Source of the DNA: Sarcomyxa edulis
Taxonomy: Eukaryota > Basidiomycota > Agaricomycetes > Agaricales > Mycenaceae
Length of the DNA stretch: 64,000 nt
NCBI GenBank assembly: GCA_009761415.1
Contig: QUOL01000025.1
Location: 1-64,000, forward strand
Reading direction: 5' to 3'
The notes under the pieces are model-generated. The model was not told the origin of the DNA, did no database searches, and saw only the letters and a program-made list of their open reading frames with translations. Made by a program: the position numbers and the translations under genes. Shown piece by piece: positions 10,740 to 22,277 of the stretch; the stretch's first letter is position 1; each line of letters opens with the position of its first letter.

Positions 10740-11654
10740 ATGAAACAATATCTAAATCTAACGTTCCCTTCCTCTCCTCTTTGTCATCCCCCTCTACCCC
10801 CTCACTCCCCTACACGCTCCGTCATACCCAACAATATTGCCTTGAATGCCTGTGCGCCAAAGGATGCGTCCATTACAACCAACATATTCCTTGGTGCAAA
10901 GGCACATCAAGACAACATGTTCACTGAGGACATCTTTGCTCCACTGCAGCCAGAGTGGATTGCATCACCTCAGGATGTGAACAGCAAGTCGGTGACTTCT
11001 TTGACCAACCACCATGGTCCTCCTTCCCGCGGAACCATCATGGATACCCATTCTTCCATTTCAGCCACACCCTACCGCATCAGTTCTGTGACCGACCATC
11101 TCAATCCACCCCCCCATGAGATCGTCAGGAATCCCTATCCTTCTCTCCCAATTATACCTTACCGCCTCAATCACTGTATTGTCAACATTTCTGCAACAAT
11201 CTACCGTGGACGAGGGTATTCAGATGGGTCACTATGGCTTCTCAAACGCAAACCAACCTTTGATCTGAACGACTTGCTTCTCCAAAATGGCATGCAAGTC
11301 AGGTTTTCTGACCTTGATGTAGCCATCGAGGGTATTGTTGGGAGGGTAGTATCCTGGGAGAAAGAATGGTTGATATTCCAGTTGAAGGCTAGGAACACTG
11401 AAGGAACTGGTGATATGTGGATTGCCGCTCCATTTGCCTGGGGAAAGATGGACATGTGGACTTCTTTCAAGTACACATGTCTTGTCCTATTCAACCCTAC
11501 GTCCATTCCCAACACTCTTCCTCCGGCCCCTACCACTGTCGTCCCAGGACGTTCTTCGACGAGGTCGCAAGGCTACTACGAGATCGCCTTCCGTAGGGCT
11601 CCGTCTTGCCACGACGAGGGAGAGGACAAGGAAGACGAGCACAACAAAGAGTAG
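10740..11654 (+). CDS. Orphan single-exon hypothetical protein (about 304 aa)
   Basis: An uninterrupted frame from ATG 10740 to the stop at 11654; in this window, frames this long usually mark real exons. The first 130 residues are rich in Pro, Ser, Thr and His and look disordered. Residues about 140-260 form a denser block with ISATIYRGRGYSDGSLW, FDLNDLLLQNGMQVRFSDL and SWEKEWLIFQLKARN, probably folded. The C-terminus is charged (DEGEDKEDEHN). I do not recognise the family. There is no signal peptide, membrane segment or known catalytic motif. The gene is convergent with the kinase gene at 11975-13422. An intronless gene is unusual among these neighbours and may reflect retroposition or a lineage-specific origin. 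Confidence 0.55.
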   Translation: MKQYLNLTFPSSPLCHPPLPPHSPTRSVIPNNIALNACAPKDASITTNIFLGAKAHQDNMFTEDIFAPLQPEWIASPQDVNSKSVTSLTNHHGPPSRGTIMDTHSSISATPYRISSVTDHLNPPPHEIVRNPYPSLPIIPYRLNHCIVNISATIYRGRGYSDGSLWLLKRKPTFDLNDLLLQNGMQVRFSDLDVAIEGIVGRVVSWEKEWLIFQLKARNTEGTGDMWIAAPFAWGKMDMWTSFKYTCLVLFNPTSIPNTLPPAPTTVVPGRSSTRSQGYYEIAFRRAPSCHDEGEDKEDEHNKE

Positions 11655-11974
11655 GGATGGAATGGTCATACCGTTATAGTATATACTAAGATCAGATCAG
11701 ATTGAAGGGCATATGAACAATTGCAATTTTTTTGTGCGAAAGCAGTCCTAAATTAACCCGTGGCATCGCGTGATTCAGTGCAGTCAAAGGTCAAATTATT
11801 CTAAGTGATATGATTGCGTGTAGTGGCAAAACGATTCATTGTAATACCAACATGTATTGCTAAGAATCCAAAGAATTGTATAGGTCACTCTCATTAGACC
11901 AAGCCTCACCGGATAGGAAGTCCAAATATACAGTATCGTCGTCGTCGTTTTGTAGGTACTTTGAGACTGTAATT

Positions 11975-13422
11975 CTACACGTCCTTCCGAAACTCGTAGA
12001 AATAATTGTGTGCCACAGCGTCTTCGAGACGTAGACGATAGTCCGGATCGATATTGATGAGATGGCGAACGAGATTGCTTAATTCCGGATGTCGAACCAC
12101 AGTCTATAGAAGTAGATGTAGAACCGTCAGCAGAATCCAACATGTTATGGGGAAGCTTTTACCGAGAAATGAGATAGACTTGCTACGCGGGCTATCGCCT
12201 CTGATGCTTCCGGATCATCGTTCCCTAGGGCATCGGAAGGAAACTTCACTCGTGAAGGTAAGTCCTTTGTGAATAATCTCTTGTTCACCTTCCGTACGGC
12301 TTGGATCACGTTGGTAGGGAAATATCCGATGACGACCTCAATCGCAGCAATTCTTTCTGCCGTGTCGAAACTGGCTGTGAATAGTGAGTGTCTGCTGACC
12401 AGTTCTGCAAGTACACATCCGACAGAAAACGCATCAACAGGTGAGTTCCATTCCAGTTCTATTGGAATATGTGAGTAGCTGCACGGATAAAGATGCAGTG
12501 ACTTACTCAGCGTTACTTCTGGAGCACGATATCTATTGGTACCGATAGAATATCGTCTAGTTGGGCCCGAAAGAACAGCATCGTCGAAATCAACTAATTT
12601 GAGCTCGACCGTTCGTAGAACGACCTAAATCAGAGAGATATAAGTGGGATACGGTCAGTGCATGAGTAGGGACGGCAGAAAAGAACGACAAAGACCTTGT
12701 CCCTGAAGATACCTCTAGAGTCTACTTCCCTGACGGTTACTCTATCTCCAGATACTAGGACGATGTTGTCGGGTTTTATGTCCGTGTGTATGATCCCAGT
12801 ACGATGCACGACTGAAAAACGATTGGCTCGAATTCTCTTACAGAAGAAATGCAACTCACACGCGACAGCCCTGACTAATTGCCAGGCTATGGTCTTGATC
12901 TGACGAGCTTCTAACGGAGCAAGTTCGATATCGTCGAGCAAAGTCCTCAGAGATGGTCCGTAGAGTTCTGAGACCATACACCAATGTCTATTGTGAACAA
13001 ATCGGTCTGAATACGCGGCTATAAGACTGGTGCAGATGTCTCAGCACGGATGGTCTTATGGATATTCCAACGTGATACTCACCTGATACTTGCTTCGGAG
13101 CGTGAACCGAGCGTATGCAAAACACCTATAGCCTGTCGGCATATGTGTTCTCCTCGTTCTCCTTTGTAGAATACTTTGACAGCAGCTGCAGATTTCTTGA
13201 CTGCATCGAAAGTTTCCCATACGGTCCCAGAAGTACCGGAACCAATACGACGAATCAGCCGATCTACAACAACGTCAACATTCTTCGCGTCAGAATCCAG
13301 ATACTGATACTCACAACGCCTATTGAGTGTATCACCTGCGTCGAAGATGTCTCTGCAAGGTCAAAATGATGTTATGTGCGGTCAAGTCTTCGTACCAACA
13401 TGCCCCGACCTTTGGCTAGCAT
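11975..13422 (-). CDS. LAMMER/CLK-related protein kinase with atypical DFD motif
   Basis: Serine/threonine (dual-specificity type) kinase fold, read on the minus strand through about seven exons. In order: IRRIGSGTSGTVWE (glycine loop), SAAAVKVF (ATP-anchoring Lys), CMVSELYGPSLRTLL (hinge, as in LAMMER kinases), HRTGIIHTDIKPDNIVL (HTD-x-KPEN form of the catalytic loop), VELKLVDFDDAV (DFG replaced by DFD), RYRAPEVTL (APE), WNSPVDAFSVGCVLAEL, ERIAAIEVVIG (position of the EHLAMMER signature, not conserved), and a C-terminal INIDPDYRLRLEDAVAHNYF before the stop at 11975. The exon starting at 13352 is secure. The ATG at 13422 is my preferred start; an upstream ATG at 13793 also opens a frame but does not join in phase. 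Substrates of the family are SR splicing factors; whether this paralogue is active is unclear. Confidence 0.8.
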
Positions 13423-14133
13423 TTTCAACCGGAGGCCTCTCTTTTTTGGCAAAACCTTTAGGATGGCGTTGTATATAATTTCGCCACTGCAATCGAGTGA
13501 CACTAAGGAAAAACAGCAGAATGAGCATCGAAAAAGTAAATCAAGTTCAGACTATACCGAGAAGAAGATCCTGATGGAATTTTGTTTTTATCTTCTGTCA
13601 GGATACGAGGCATACGGACCTGAATGGACTTGAAACACGAGTTAAATACTATACGATCCAGTGATCGCCCCGGATGACGAGCTCGAGTAACATTTGAGAC
13701 AAATCTGAGCATTCCCGTCAAAGTCCGATTCGATCGATCCACGTTGCGCTTTCCCCAGAACCACATGGCAGCGCAACTTGCTATATTCTCCATCCTCGCA
13801 CCTCGTCAAACTTCCACCATGCTCTGTATGTTTCGTCTACTGTCTCAGTTTACCGCTATCGAGGATCTCGGAATCCCGGGATATTTAAGAGCAATCCAAT
13901 TGCTGAAGATGAGTGGATACCTCGATTTTGTACGTTTAAAATCCATTCCAGCTGCAAGCTATCTCCATGTCGTTTTATCGAAGACGGTACAAACAGCGTC
14001 AAATGGCTGTCATGGCGCGTAAGGCGTCGCGAAATCGTCGGGACTCTCAGCCCAATCCCGGGTAACGTGTTCATGTATCCTGTGTGTATTATATGTCCAA
14101 AACTAATGGGATACATTTAGGTACTTCTCGAAC

Positions 14134-15341
14134 ATGTCTACGATATTGGTCCTCCCAACCGAAACTATCCTCTCAATCTTAGAGCAGTCTTCAAAGCTTA
14201 CCGTGACTGTAGTCATGAGGACCAACAAGATCATGCACAGCATCGGAACGCGAGCATTGTATACAACCGTAGACGTCCAGGACCTCTCTGCGAGATTGTT
14301 TTTCACTACAATAGCATCGAGGACGACACTCTCCGACTTTTATTCGAATTTTGTGAAGACGCTAACATTTTCGGCGGTAGGATATGGCGACAAATTCATC
14401 ATGTTCCCCATGTTCTGCGAAACTCTCTTATGCCTGCAAAATTTGCATTCTTTGTCGATCACGACATGCCCGGGAGACGGAGACTGGATGTGTTTGTGTA
14501 TGAAACGATTCAGTATAATTCGGAAATCCGAGTCTACGCTATCGATTGCCCGTACACCTCGAGCACAGCGCCCTATGTATACGAGGTTGACCCTGCCCAG
14601 TATGCATACCCTGAGGATAGGAGGAGACATTGCCTCGGTCGACGTTGCATGGCATCGTCGACTCTCCGAGGTGTCATTCACTACCCCTCTCAGTTACGAA
14701 GAAGTGGATCAAATTTTGGCCGTTGTCAGTTCTGCGTCGATGAAAAATTCATTGGAGTCCCTTTCCATCAGGTTGCTACCTGCAGTCGATATCGAACCTG
14801 TCTTTTGGGCTCTATCGGAAAATATCCCCAATCTCCATACATTGACTGTCGAGCAGCCTATGCTCAACCCATTGGTGAGCGAAGGCTATTCAAATACAGA
14901 AAAAATAGGCTAACCATCAATTTACAGAAAGTACTTAGTATCGTAACGTCTTCGAAAGCAGTCTTTCCTCGTCTACGGAACCTCCTTATCAACAGATATG
15001 CCGAATGTTCTCCTTGCGATTCGCTTAGATCCATCTCAGAAGAGGAGTTCCGATATAGAGTGCTGTACACTCTCAACGTTGCGTCGGATACGACTTTTTT
15101 GTTGGCGTTCATCTGCTTCGGAGGCATGATGTGGACACGCTATCTAGATACGCGGTCATGGTCATGTGGTATGGATGAGAACACGACGGAATGGTGGGAC
15201 AGTGGCCTTGGACAAACGAGCAAAGAAGATATACAGAGAAACGTTAGGTCTTTGAGATCCGGTGTCGCGGCTCCCGCACCGATGGAATGGAGCACAATAC
15301 TCAACGCCCACTCTTTGTCGCTGTCAGTTCAATCAATATAA
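14134..15341 (+). CDS. F-box-like / leucine-rich protein
   Basis: Two exons, 14134-14874 and 14928-15341, joined in phase across a gtgagcg..ttacag intron. The N-terminus LPTETILSILEQSSKLTV, followed by MRTNKIMHSIGTRALYTTV, has the spacing of the F-box-like helix bundle common in mushroom proteins. The rest has leucine-rich repeat texture (LQNLHSLSITTCPG, LPSMHTLRIGG, IPNLHTLTVEQP, FPRLRNLLINRY). Such proteins usually act as substrate adaptors of SCF ubiquitin ligases, but no substrate can be inferred. The ATG is at the beginning of the homologous region; an acceptor-like ttag just upstream leaves a 5' leader exon possible. About 385 residues. Confidence 0.66.
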
Positions 15342-15601
15342 ACATACGCTTGTTATAGTATTTTCTGTGGCAGTAGTAGATAGTACATGGTGAAAACAAA
15401 AATACTTACATAATATCTCACACGTGTACTCCTAGTGTCCAGGCCCGCCCGTTAGGGCCATTCTATTATTTTATTTAGGCGCCAGATTTAGTGAAGTTGG
15501 CGTCAGTCTTCCACCATGACTTTGGCTGCTGAGAATCAGAATTTGCTTTTCTCCTTCTGCTCTATCTTCTTGTTTCCTTCTCTTAGTCTGGACTGTCTGA
15601 G

Positions 15602-17237
15602 ATGGCTTCCAAATCCACCCTCAACGAATTATTGGCAGGAAGTGTAGGTGGTGCAGCCCAAGTCCTCGTCGGACAACCCTTGGACACTATCAAAACCCGA
15701 GCTCAGATCGCACCTAGTTCAGTCCATAGATGTATTTCTACTGCCGTATCGATATCACTGACACTTGTGGTGCACATATTCTAGAGGGAATGTTTGTGAG
15801 CTTGACAACTCTGTAATCCACCGTCGATCGTATCTGAATAGATCATATTCTGCAGAAAGGCCCAATGGACATATTCTGCAGAAAGGCCCAATGGACATAT
15901 TGGTGCAGACCCTTCGTAAAGAAGGATTCTTCGCGCTCTACAAAGGTGTTTCGAAACGCTCTCAATGCTACTTCTGCTTCTTGAATGATCTTGAATGTCA
16001 GGAATGGCCTCCCCGCTCATTGGAATCGCCGGAGTCAACTCGTTGCTATTCGCATCGTATGGGATATCGAAACGGTTGATATCGCCGTTCCCTCAGCTAT
16101 CTCTTACGGAGATAGCTCTCGCGGGAGCGATGGCTGGAGCTGCTAACGCCATCCTTGCCAGTCCAGGTATGTGACATAGCATCTGTGTCTCGCTGACCCC
16201 CTATCTGAACGTCCGCACGCGCACTCAGTGGAGATGTTTAAGGTGCGTATGCAAGGGCAATATGGGGGTAAGACCGATAAGCGTCTACGCGTAGTAGCGA
16301 GCGAAATGTGGTCACAATGGGGATTTCGGAAAGGTGTCATGCGCGGATATTGGGTATGTCAGCCAAGGTCAATTTCAAATCTGGTAAAGTGTTCAATTCT
16401 CTATAGGTGACCGTCGCTCGTGAAATTCCTGCATACGCTGGGTAAGTATGGAAGTTGCCTTTTAATCGGACTACCGCTGATTATCGTGTGTCATAGTTTC
16501 TATACAGGTTAACTGTCTCGTTTGTCTTTCCATTTAACTCTTCTCTTACCTTCAGTCCTTCCGTCCAGCGTTCGAATTCACGAAACGTAAATTCGCCCAA
16601 ACCTATGGCACTCAACTACCTGTATGGGCACTCCTCACTAGTGGTGCAACTGGCGGAGTAAGTACATGTCTTAGGTATTACAATTATTGCACTAAATTGT
16701 TCATACAGATTGCATATTGGCTAGCTTGCTATCCATTAGGTCTGTCCCGCGTAGTCTCTCGCGTCTCAATATACTGACAATATCACTCTAGACGTAGTAA
16801 AATCTCGAATTCAACTGCGACCTATACCCCCGACTGGAACACCCGTGCAATATATCGCCGCAGAGATCAAAGCTATTATCTCTGAAGGTGGAATGTATGT
16901 AATACCTGTTATAGCTCCACCTTTCAACGGCTGATATGATATCGGTTGGATAGTGTGGGCCTCTTTCGAGGTCTTTCCCCATCCTGTAAGTCCATCAACA
17001 GATACCTGGTCAATTTGCTGTAGCTGACTTTCGTTCTCTAGTAATACGGAGGTGTGTACCAACTTCGTATATACGGAGAAGGTCTAACTTTGCGTTCTCC
17101 AGTATACCCGCTGCAGCCAGCACCTTCGCAGCTTTCGAGATAACCAGAGGTGAGAGTGGCGCTTATGACCTTCGAACCTTTCGACGCTTACTATCATTCT
17201 ATGTACAGAGTATCTATTCGGGCTTACGGGCGTATAG
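15602..17237 (+). CDS. Mitochondrial carrier family protein (SLC25, carnitine/ornithine-type)
   Basis: Inner-membrane metabolite exchanger with three carrier repeats. Signature motifs are PLDTIKTRAQ, SPVEMFKVRMQ and YPLDVVKSRIQ, with matching YKG, RGYW and FRGLSPSLIRSIP segments. A complete protein of about 290 residues ending EYLFGLTGV (stop 17235-17237) is recovered only if three micro-exons are included: 15785-15795 (11 nt), 16497-16507 (11 nt) and 17042-17051 (10 nt). Exon 1 is 15602-15716 and its donor (gttcag) is weak. Exon 3 uses the acceptor at 15881, the downstream one of a duplicated pair. The exact transported substrate cannot be told; the overall texture (AREIPAYAGFYTAFEF, IPAAASTFAAFE) fits the carnitine/ornithine/Ymc branch. 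Probably constitutive and housekeeping. Confidence 0.92.
15844..15895 (+). repeat. 26-bp perfect tandem duplication spanning an intron 3' end
   Basis: The 26-nt unit at 15844-15869 is repeated exactly at 15870-15895, and its first six bases (catatt) occur a third time at 15896-15901. Each unit carries a polypyrimidine-poor tail, a ctgcag acceptor and the first 14 coding bases of carrier exon 3, so the gene has two identical splice acceptors 26 nt apart. The catatt microhomology at both borders points to replication slippage. Confidence 0.95.
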
Positions 17238-17404
17238 CAATTTGTACTGCTACCACGGTGACGGTGAGGTGTATATCTTGGCAGATAGACGCGTTCACTT
17301 TGCAATGTATCATATACCTCAGTATTGACGACTCTACCAGATGAAGCATGGTGCTACAGAATCAAGAGTTGTACATATTCAAGACAGACGTACATGTTAT
17401 TGAT

Positions 17405-19871
17405 CTAAGCTTCATCGAGCGGCTCGTAAACAATTTGAGCGGGGCTTCTATATAATTGAGGTCGTTAGAAGCATAGCTACTCAAGCACGGAAGTCGGCCT
17501 ACCGGACTGTTTTGCCCTGAGATTGGTGATTTTGATCAGTCATTCACAACGCAGGTAGCAGGGTATCAGATAGGCTACTCACATTCTCTATCCAGCTTAC
17601 CTGGGCCTTGAGTTCCGTCAATCCCAAGAGCAGAATAATGTCAAAAGACAAGGAATAATAGAGTCCGTCAGGACCCAATTTGGGCGTTAGACTTTTTGTC
17701 GCCCGAGATGTGTCCGCTTGCACCGTACAAACATCCGCAAAAAGGTCTGCCATGACATGATTTGAGCTCGCAGAAATCCGCGACACATGAGGCAATCGTA
17801 GGCTCTTACCTGGATCAATGTCTGTCCACCTTGGAGCAGGAGAGGTTCCTCGGAAACACTGGATAGTTTCCGACAAGCTGCTCAAGGTCGATTTAAGACG
17901 ATCCATTCTCACGAAGGGACAAGAAAATTCTTTAGTTTCTAGTATTTGAGTACCCTGCATGGAGTTCAGCGGATTGATAACACGCGCATGTAACATGCAC
18001 CTTACCCTTAGAAGTATGCAGGCAAATCCATCTGGAAGAGACCGATGTCCCTCAAGATCCCTGAAGACACGATCGATTCGCTTTGAGTGCTCCTCGTCGT
18101 CGGGATCGAAAATACAAGAGCACTGTGTGCCATATGTGAGTGACGCCACCCGACCACGGACATAATGGTCAATATAGAACGAGACAGCGCCATCCGCCAC
18201 TGCCTTGTTTCTGTTTACATATTCAGCCAAGACTGAGCTCGGGTCAAAAGCAAGATACATTCATACACATGACTATCAGGCCGGTAAAAGTCCATGCCCA
18301 AGGGCTGGAGAATGTCTTGCAATTGCAGAAACAGCCAATTACTGGCCGAGAATCCGCCCACTAGTATGATTGTCTTTTATACCGTCAGACACATACAGAA
18401 CGGAGGTAGAGTTCAACGCACTGATATGAGTTTGGAAGCGGACTTGCGCTGAGAGACAATTGCTTCCACGATGGACGCAATGGATGGTTCGAAGAATTTT
18501 GCTACCTCAGGACTTCCAGGGACAGGTGAGAATTAATAAGCATGAGCGTAGAGAGGCAGATAAATACCCTTGCATCTTGAGTTGGCCGTTCCGAATGTTG
18601 AGCGCTGGGTCTCGATCACGGGCTGTTCCGAACTTGATGTACTGGGCCTCATCCGAAGTTTTGAAGGCCCGTTTGGTAGTACGGTCAAAGCAATCAGATA
18701 TGTGGTCGATATCATCTACAAACCGAGTTCCCTTGAACTTATCTATAACAGAGCACTGAGAAAAATAGATTTCGCACGCTTATTGCGAAGGCATTACCTT
18801 CGAAGTACGCACGAGCACGGTTCGTGACAAAAATAGAGCCTTGTAAGCGACCTATTGGAGACATCAGTGTCATTAAGATGAGGAGGCTACTGAGCGTGAC
18901 GCACATTCTTTGGCTGCAATCTCTTGGAATTGCCCAACGCTTGAGGATTCCGAGTAAGCACTGAGGTCAACGGTTCCGCCACCGGCATCGACGATGATAA
19001 CGCCTGTGCCATTCTTGACAGTCGACGATAAGATCTGTGGCAGCGCAAATTTTGAGGAAAATGTCAGGACTCACCGCCATACAATCTTTGGTTAACCCAT
19101 TTGTGATGCAGAAGTTCAAACTTGCTTCGCCCTCTGTTACGAATTGCAATGTGTTGCCTTCTTCTTTATCTGATTCGCTATCTGTGATGAGACCAGCCAA
19201 TACGGCGGCGCGGCGCATATACGATTGTTGAGCCGGTTCCCAGCCATTAGGATGACTCAAAACATAAATAATGCGGTTGTCGAATGATTTCCAAAGGTCT
19301 GACCCGCGAGGGTGGGTCTCTTGGATATATGTCTTGGAGCATCCATGAAGGTATCGGAAGAAATCTGCGAAGACATCGATGATGCTTTTATTCACGGGGA
19401 GAACAGGAATATGGTGGCCGCGAAGATATGGAGACGACAGTGTTTTTCGTCTCAAATGAAGTTTGAACCTGATAGAACGACAAAGAACCATTAGTATCTA
19501 CACTTGAAGCAAGATTTCATGTATAGATATCACCATTCAACTTTTATCCACTCCTGGTCTTCCGCTTTCTCGATGATAGTTGGCTGCATAGCTTCTGCCC
19601 CTACTGCTTGAACCACACCATTTTGATCATAGTACAGTATGGACGGAATTTTTGAATCTCCCCCGACGTGCTCCTGGGCAGGAAAACTGAAACAAGAAAT
19701 TGTGAGCCACTTTGCATGTATATGGAAATCACCATACCGATTGACTCCCTTGATCTCTGGGATATGTCCTGGATCAAGAACACTATACGATATTCCACTG
19801 AAAGTGGTGCCGACGTCGAATGCTAGAACGAGTTTGCGATGCGGTCCACTGTATGGTTTGCGGAACGACAT
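17405..19871 (-). CDS. HSP70-like protein of HSPA12 type, copy A (full length)
   Basis: Actin/HSP70-fold ATPase related to HSPA12A/B. The first exon begins MSFRKPYSG with ATG at 19871 and has the phosphate-1 loop AFDVGTTFSGISYS. Then come SKIPSILYYD, LTHP-type SHPNGWEPAQQ, EGEASLNFC, the phosphate-2 loop IIVDAGGGTVDLSAY (near 18985), YIKFGTARD, the adenosine-site motif LVGGFSASNWLF (near 18350) and NKAVADGAVSFYID. The last exon reads SPAQIVYEPLDEA before the stop at 17405-17407. About ten introns of 45-70 nt. No substrate-binding domain typical of true HSP70 is present. It is divergent to the coiled-coil gene at 20740-22277, with about 870 nt between starts. Function of these fungal paralogues is unknown; stress or nonself responses have been suggested for expanded families, which is inference here. 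Confidence 0.86.
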
Positions 19872-20739
19872 GGTGAGGATTGGAGATTGGTTCAGGAACT
19901 CGAAGCTAATTCTTCTTGATGAGACCCCTCCAGAATAATATGCTATTAGTGGACACATCTACGCATGTGTTGGAGAACACACGACTGGGGAGCAATCGGG
20001 GCGTCTATCGTAAATACACCCCACAGGAACCTGGAACGATTCGGCGAAATTATGGCATCCTTCTGTGAAGGTAAAACGGGGTAAAGGGGATACAGTGAGA
20101 TTTCACCACTGTTCATTATCCATAAAGATGAAAAGTCATCAGAGTTCAAATGCAAAGGTTCAGGATTCAGGATACGGATAATCAGGGTACAAGTGAAAAC
20201 AATTTCGACGCGTCGATCGCCATCGATCACGGAGTCCGAGTCTTTCTTTACGCTCATCGAGCTCGGCGCTCGCTTTCTCAAAAACCCATTTCTCGGTTGA
20301 ACTCTGACCCTATCTGGCTATCAAGGTTCCTCTAGTAAACCCCTTATACTATCGTAACCCGGACCCCCTTCGTGTATCGTGTATCTGTATCGTGGAGTCA
20401 ATGCCAGAATAGCGATGCCATTCTCGGGTACAGCGTTCCCATGAACGAGGAGATTGAAGGCTTCTATACTTCCTTCTCCCTAGTGAATCTGCCGCTCTGT
20501 GGAATAGCCTTTCGAATGTGACACTGCAACTGTGATTTCACGGTCCGAGAGTGAATGAACGTGAGTGTATACTTCTCTTCGTGTTGATTAACATTGATAC
20601 TGGTGAAGGAGACGCATCGAGGCAACATAACAATACTGCCTACAGTACCCAGAGTCAGAGTATCATCAATCTCTTCTTTCTATCTAACCCTGCTCTCGAC
20701 ATTTCAAAACGGTTACCGGCATTTAACTGTGATATCTTG
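19872..20739. other. Shared upstream region of HSP70-like A and coiled-coil A
   Basis: A divergent intergenic region. No coding frame was accepted. The reading frame of the coiled-coil gene is open further upstream (from 20551), so its start could lie inside this stretch. Confidence 0.45.
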
Positions 20740-22277
20740 ATGTTATCGTGGCATTGGCCTTCTCTACCCTTCATGTCAGAGGACAGACAGGACAGACAGG
20801 ACAGAGTCCAAGGACGTTACCAATGCAATGCAGCCAGACCGCGGCATATAGTTGCAGAGGAGAGAAATCCATCCGAAGTGGTGTTGATAGATGAAGAACG
20901 GATGGACGATCACATGGGTCAGACCACAGACCAGAGTATGAAGTCAAATGCCGCAGTAGAAGATGAAATCAGGTACGGGAAATCGACTGAGCGGGAGTCG
21001 AAAGGCAAGGAGGCGAGAGCGCGCGGAGACGAGACTTTCCTCAAAGAAGGAAAGGTAGAAAAGTCTTCAACACGGACCAAGTCGCTGGCAAGAGATCTGG
21101 ATAAAGCTAGGTCGCAGGTCCATCAGTCGACGACCGATAACGCAGCCAAAGACAGCACAATCAATGACCTTCGCAATCAGCTTGCAGCTAAAGACAGGGA
21201 GATCGGAGATATGGCGAGGTCCGAACACTTGACGAAGCAGCGCATGCACGAATTCGAAGCGCTCTCGCACAAGAGAGGAAAGGAGCTCGAGGATCTGAGG
21301 CTGTCGTTTCTTCGAACTCAACGACTACTCGACACACGAAATTCAGAGCTGCAGAGCGCTGAAATTTTCCTTGATAGAGCAGATTCGATGCCAGGAGCTG
21401 AAATCGTCAAGATGGCGGATGCGTTGAATTCGGAGATATTTCAGACTGCGGCTCTAATGGCAGATGCTTTTGTCGAACTCGACCAGAACATCCCGAGAGA
21501 GGGCCCGGGAACCACTCCCGAATCCTTGGAAGCACGTAGACGAGTATCACCAGTTTTAGGGGACCCGATGGTCTGTCTCTTACTCAGGACACACGGCGAA
21601 GATGATGTGATGCTTCTCCAAATCGCCGTTCAGGTCATCTTAGCATCCCAGTCTAGTCGTATTATACGATCGTGGTCCTTGTCAGACGCACACCTAGATC
21701 GGGCTCTCAACCGAATTTATGAGATGATGCGCGATACTGGTGAGTAATTCTTTTTGGAGCTTCAAGTCTCGTTAATTATCGCCGTGATATAGAGGCACAA
21801 TCAGTATTCGGTAAATGGCGGGCCCTTACTCAGGGCAATATACAGCGTGCCTTCGGACAGTCATCGGAAGTTGACGCTACCACTTCCCTGATAGCCAACA
21901 TCCTGGTTCTCATCGGTCGCAGAGCTAGCTTCTTTGACGCACTGGGGGCCGTGCAGCGATTTGGCGAAAGATTGACGTCTGTCGCTCAGATGGCCATTCA
22001 ACTCAACATGGCCATAAGAATGAATATCACGTCTGCCGATATATATCCAATCTTATACCAATTCAACGAACGGTTCGATCCAATTCGGATGGACGATACT
22101 CATTCTTCGGCGCGGCATCCACACAAGAATACAAGAAGGGAAGACTTTGTCCTCGGTACGACCGACCTAGGCCTAACTCGCTGGGAGAAATCTCCCACTG
22201 GAGCCTTTGAGTGCGTAGTACTCTTGAAGCCTAAAGTTGCTCTTCAGTCGGTGATCACTTCGTCAAGGGGGGTGTAG
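20740..22277 (+). CDS. Coiled-coil protein A with shared C-terminal helical module
   Basis: Exon 1 runs from ATG 20740 (alternative 20773) to 21743, and exon 2 from about 21793 to 22277, with a gtgagtaatt..gatatag intron. The N-terminus contains DRQDRQDR, coded by a 9-nt repeat at 20781-20807, then a long charged stretch with heptads (TKSLARDLDKARSQV, LRNQLAAKDREIGDM, LSHKRGKELEDLRL), predicted coiled coil. The C-terminal module begins IVKMADALNSEIFQTAALM, continues VLGDPMVCLLLRTHGEDD, crosses the intron into SVFGKWRALTQ, and ends VLGTTDLGLTRWEK and LLKPKVALQSV. The same module is in the genes at 23037, 26800 and 31435. Unknown function, no enzyme motif. Local position beside HSP70-like genes suggests a partnership. 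Confidence 0.72.

Noticed and set aside
13744..14022. Plus-strand frame upstream of the F-box-like gene
   Set aside because: No conserved motif and no clear splice link to the gene at 14134.
14430..14874. Alternative plus-strand frame over the F-box-like gene
   Set aside because: Only its part after 14928 is coding, as exon 2; the first half overlaps exon 1 in the wrong frame.
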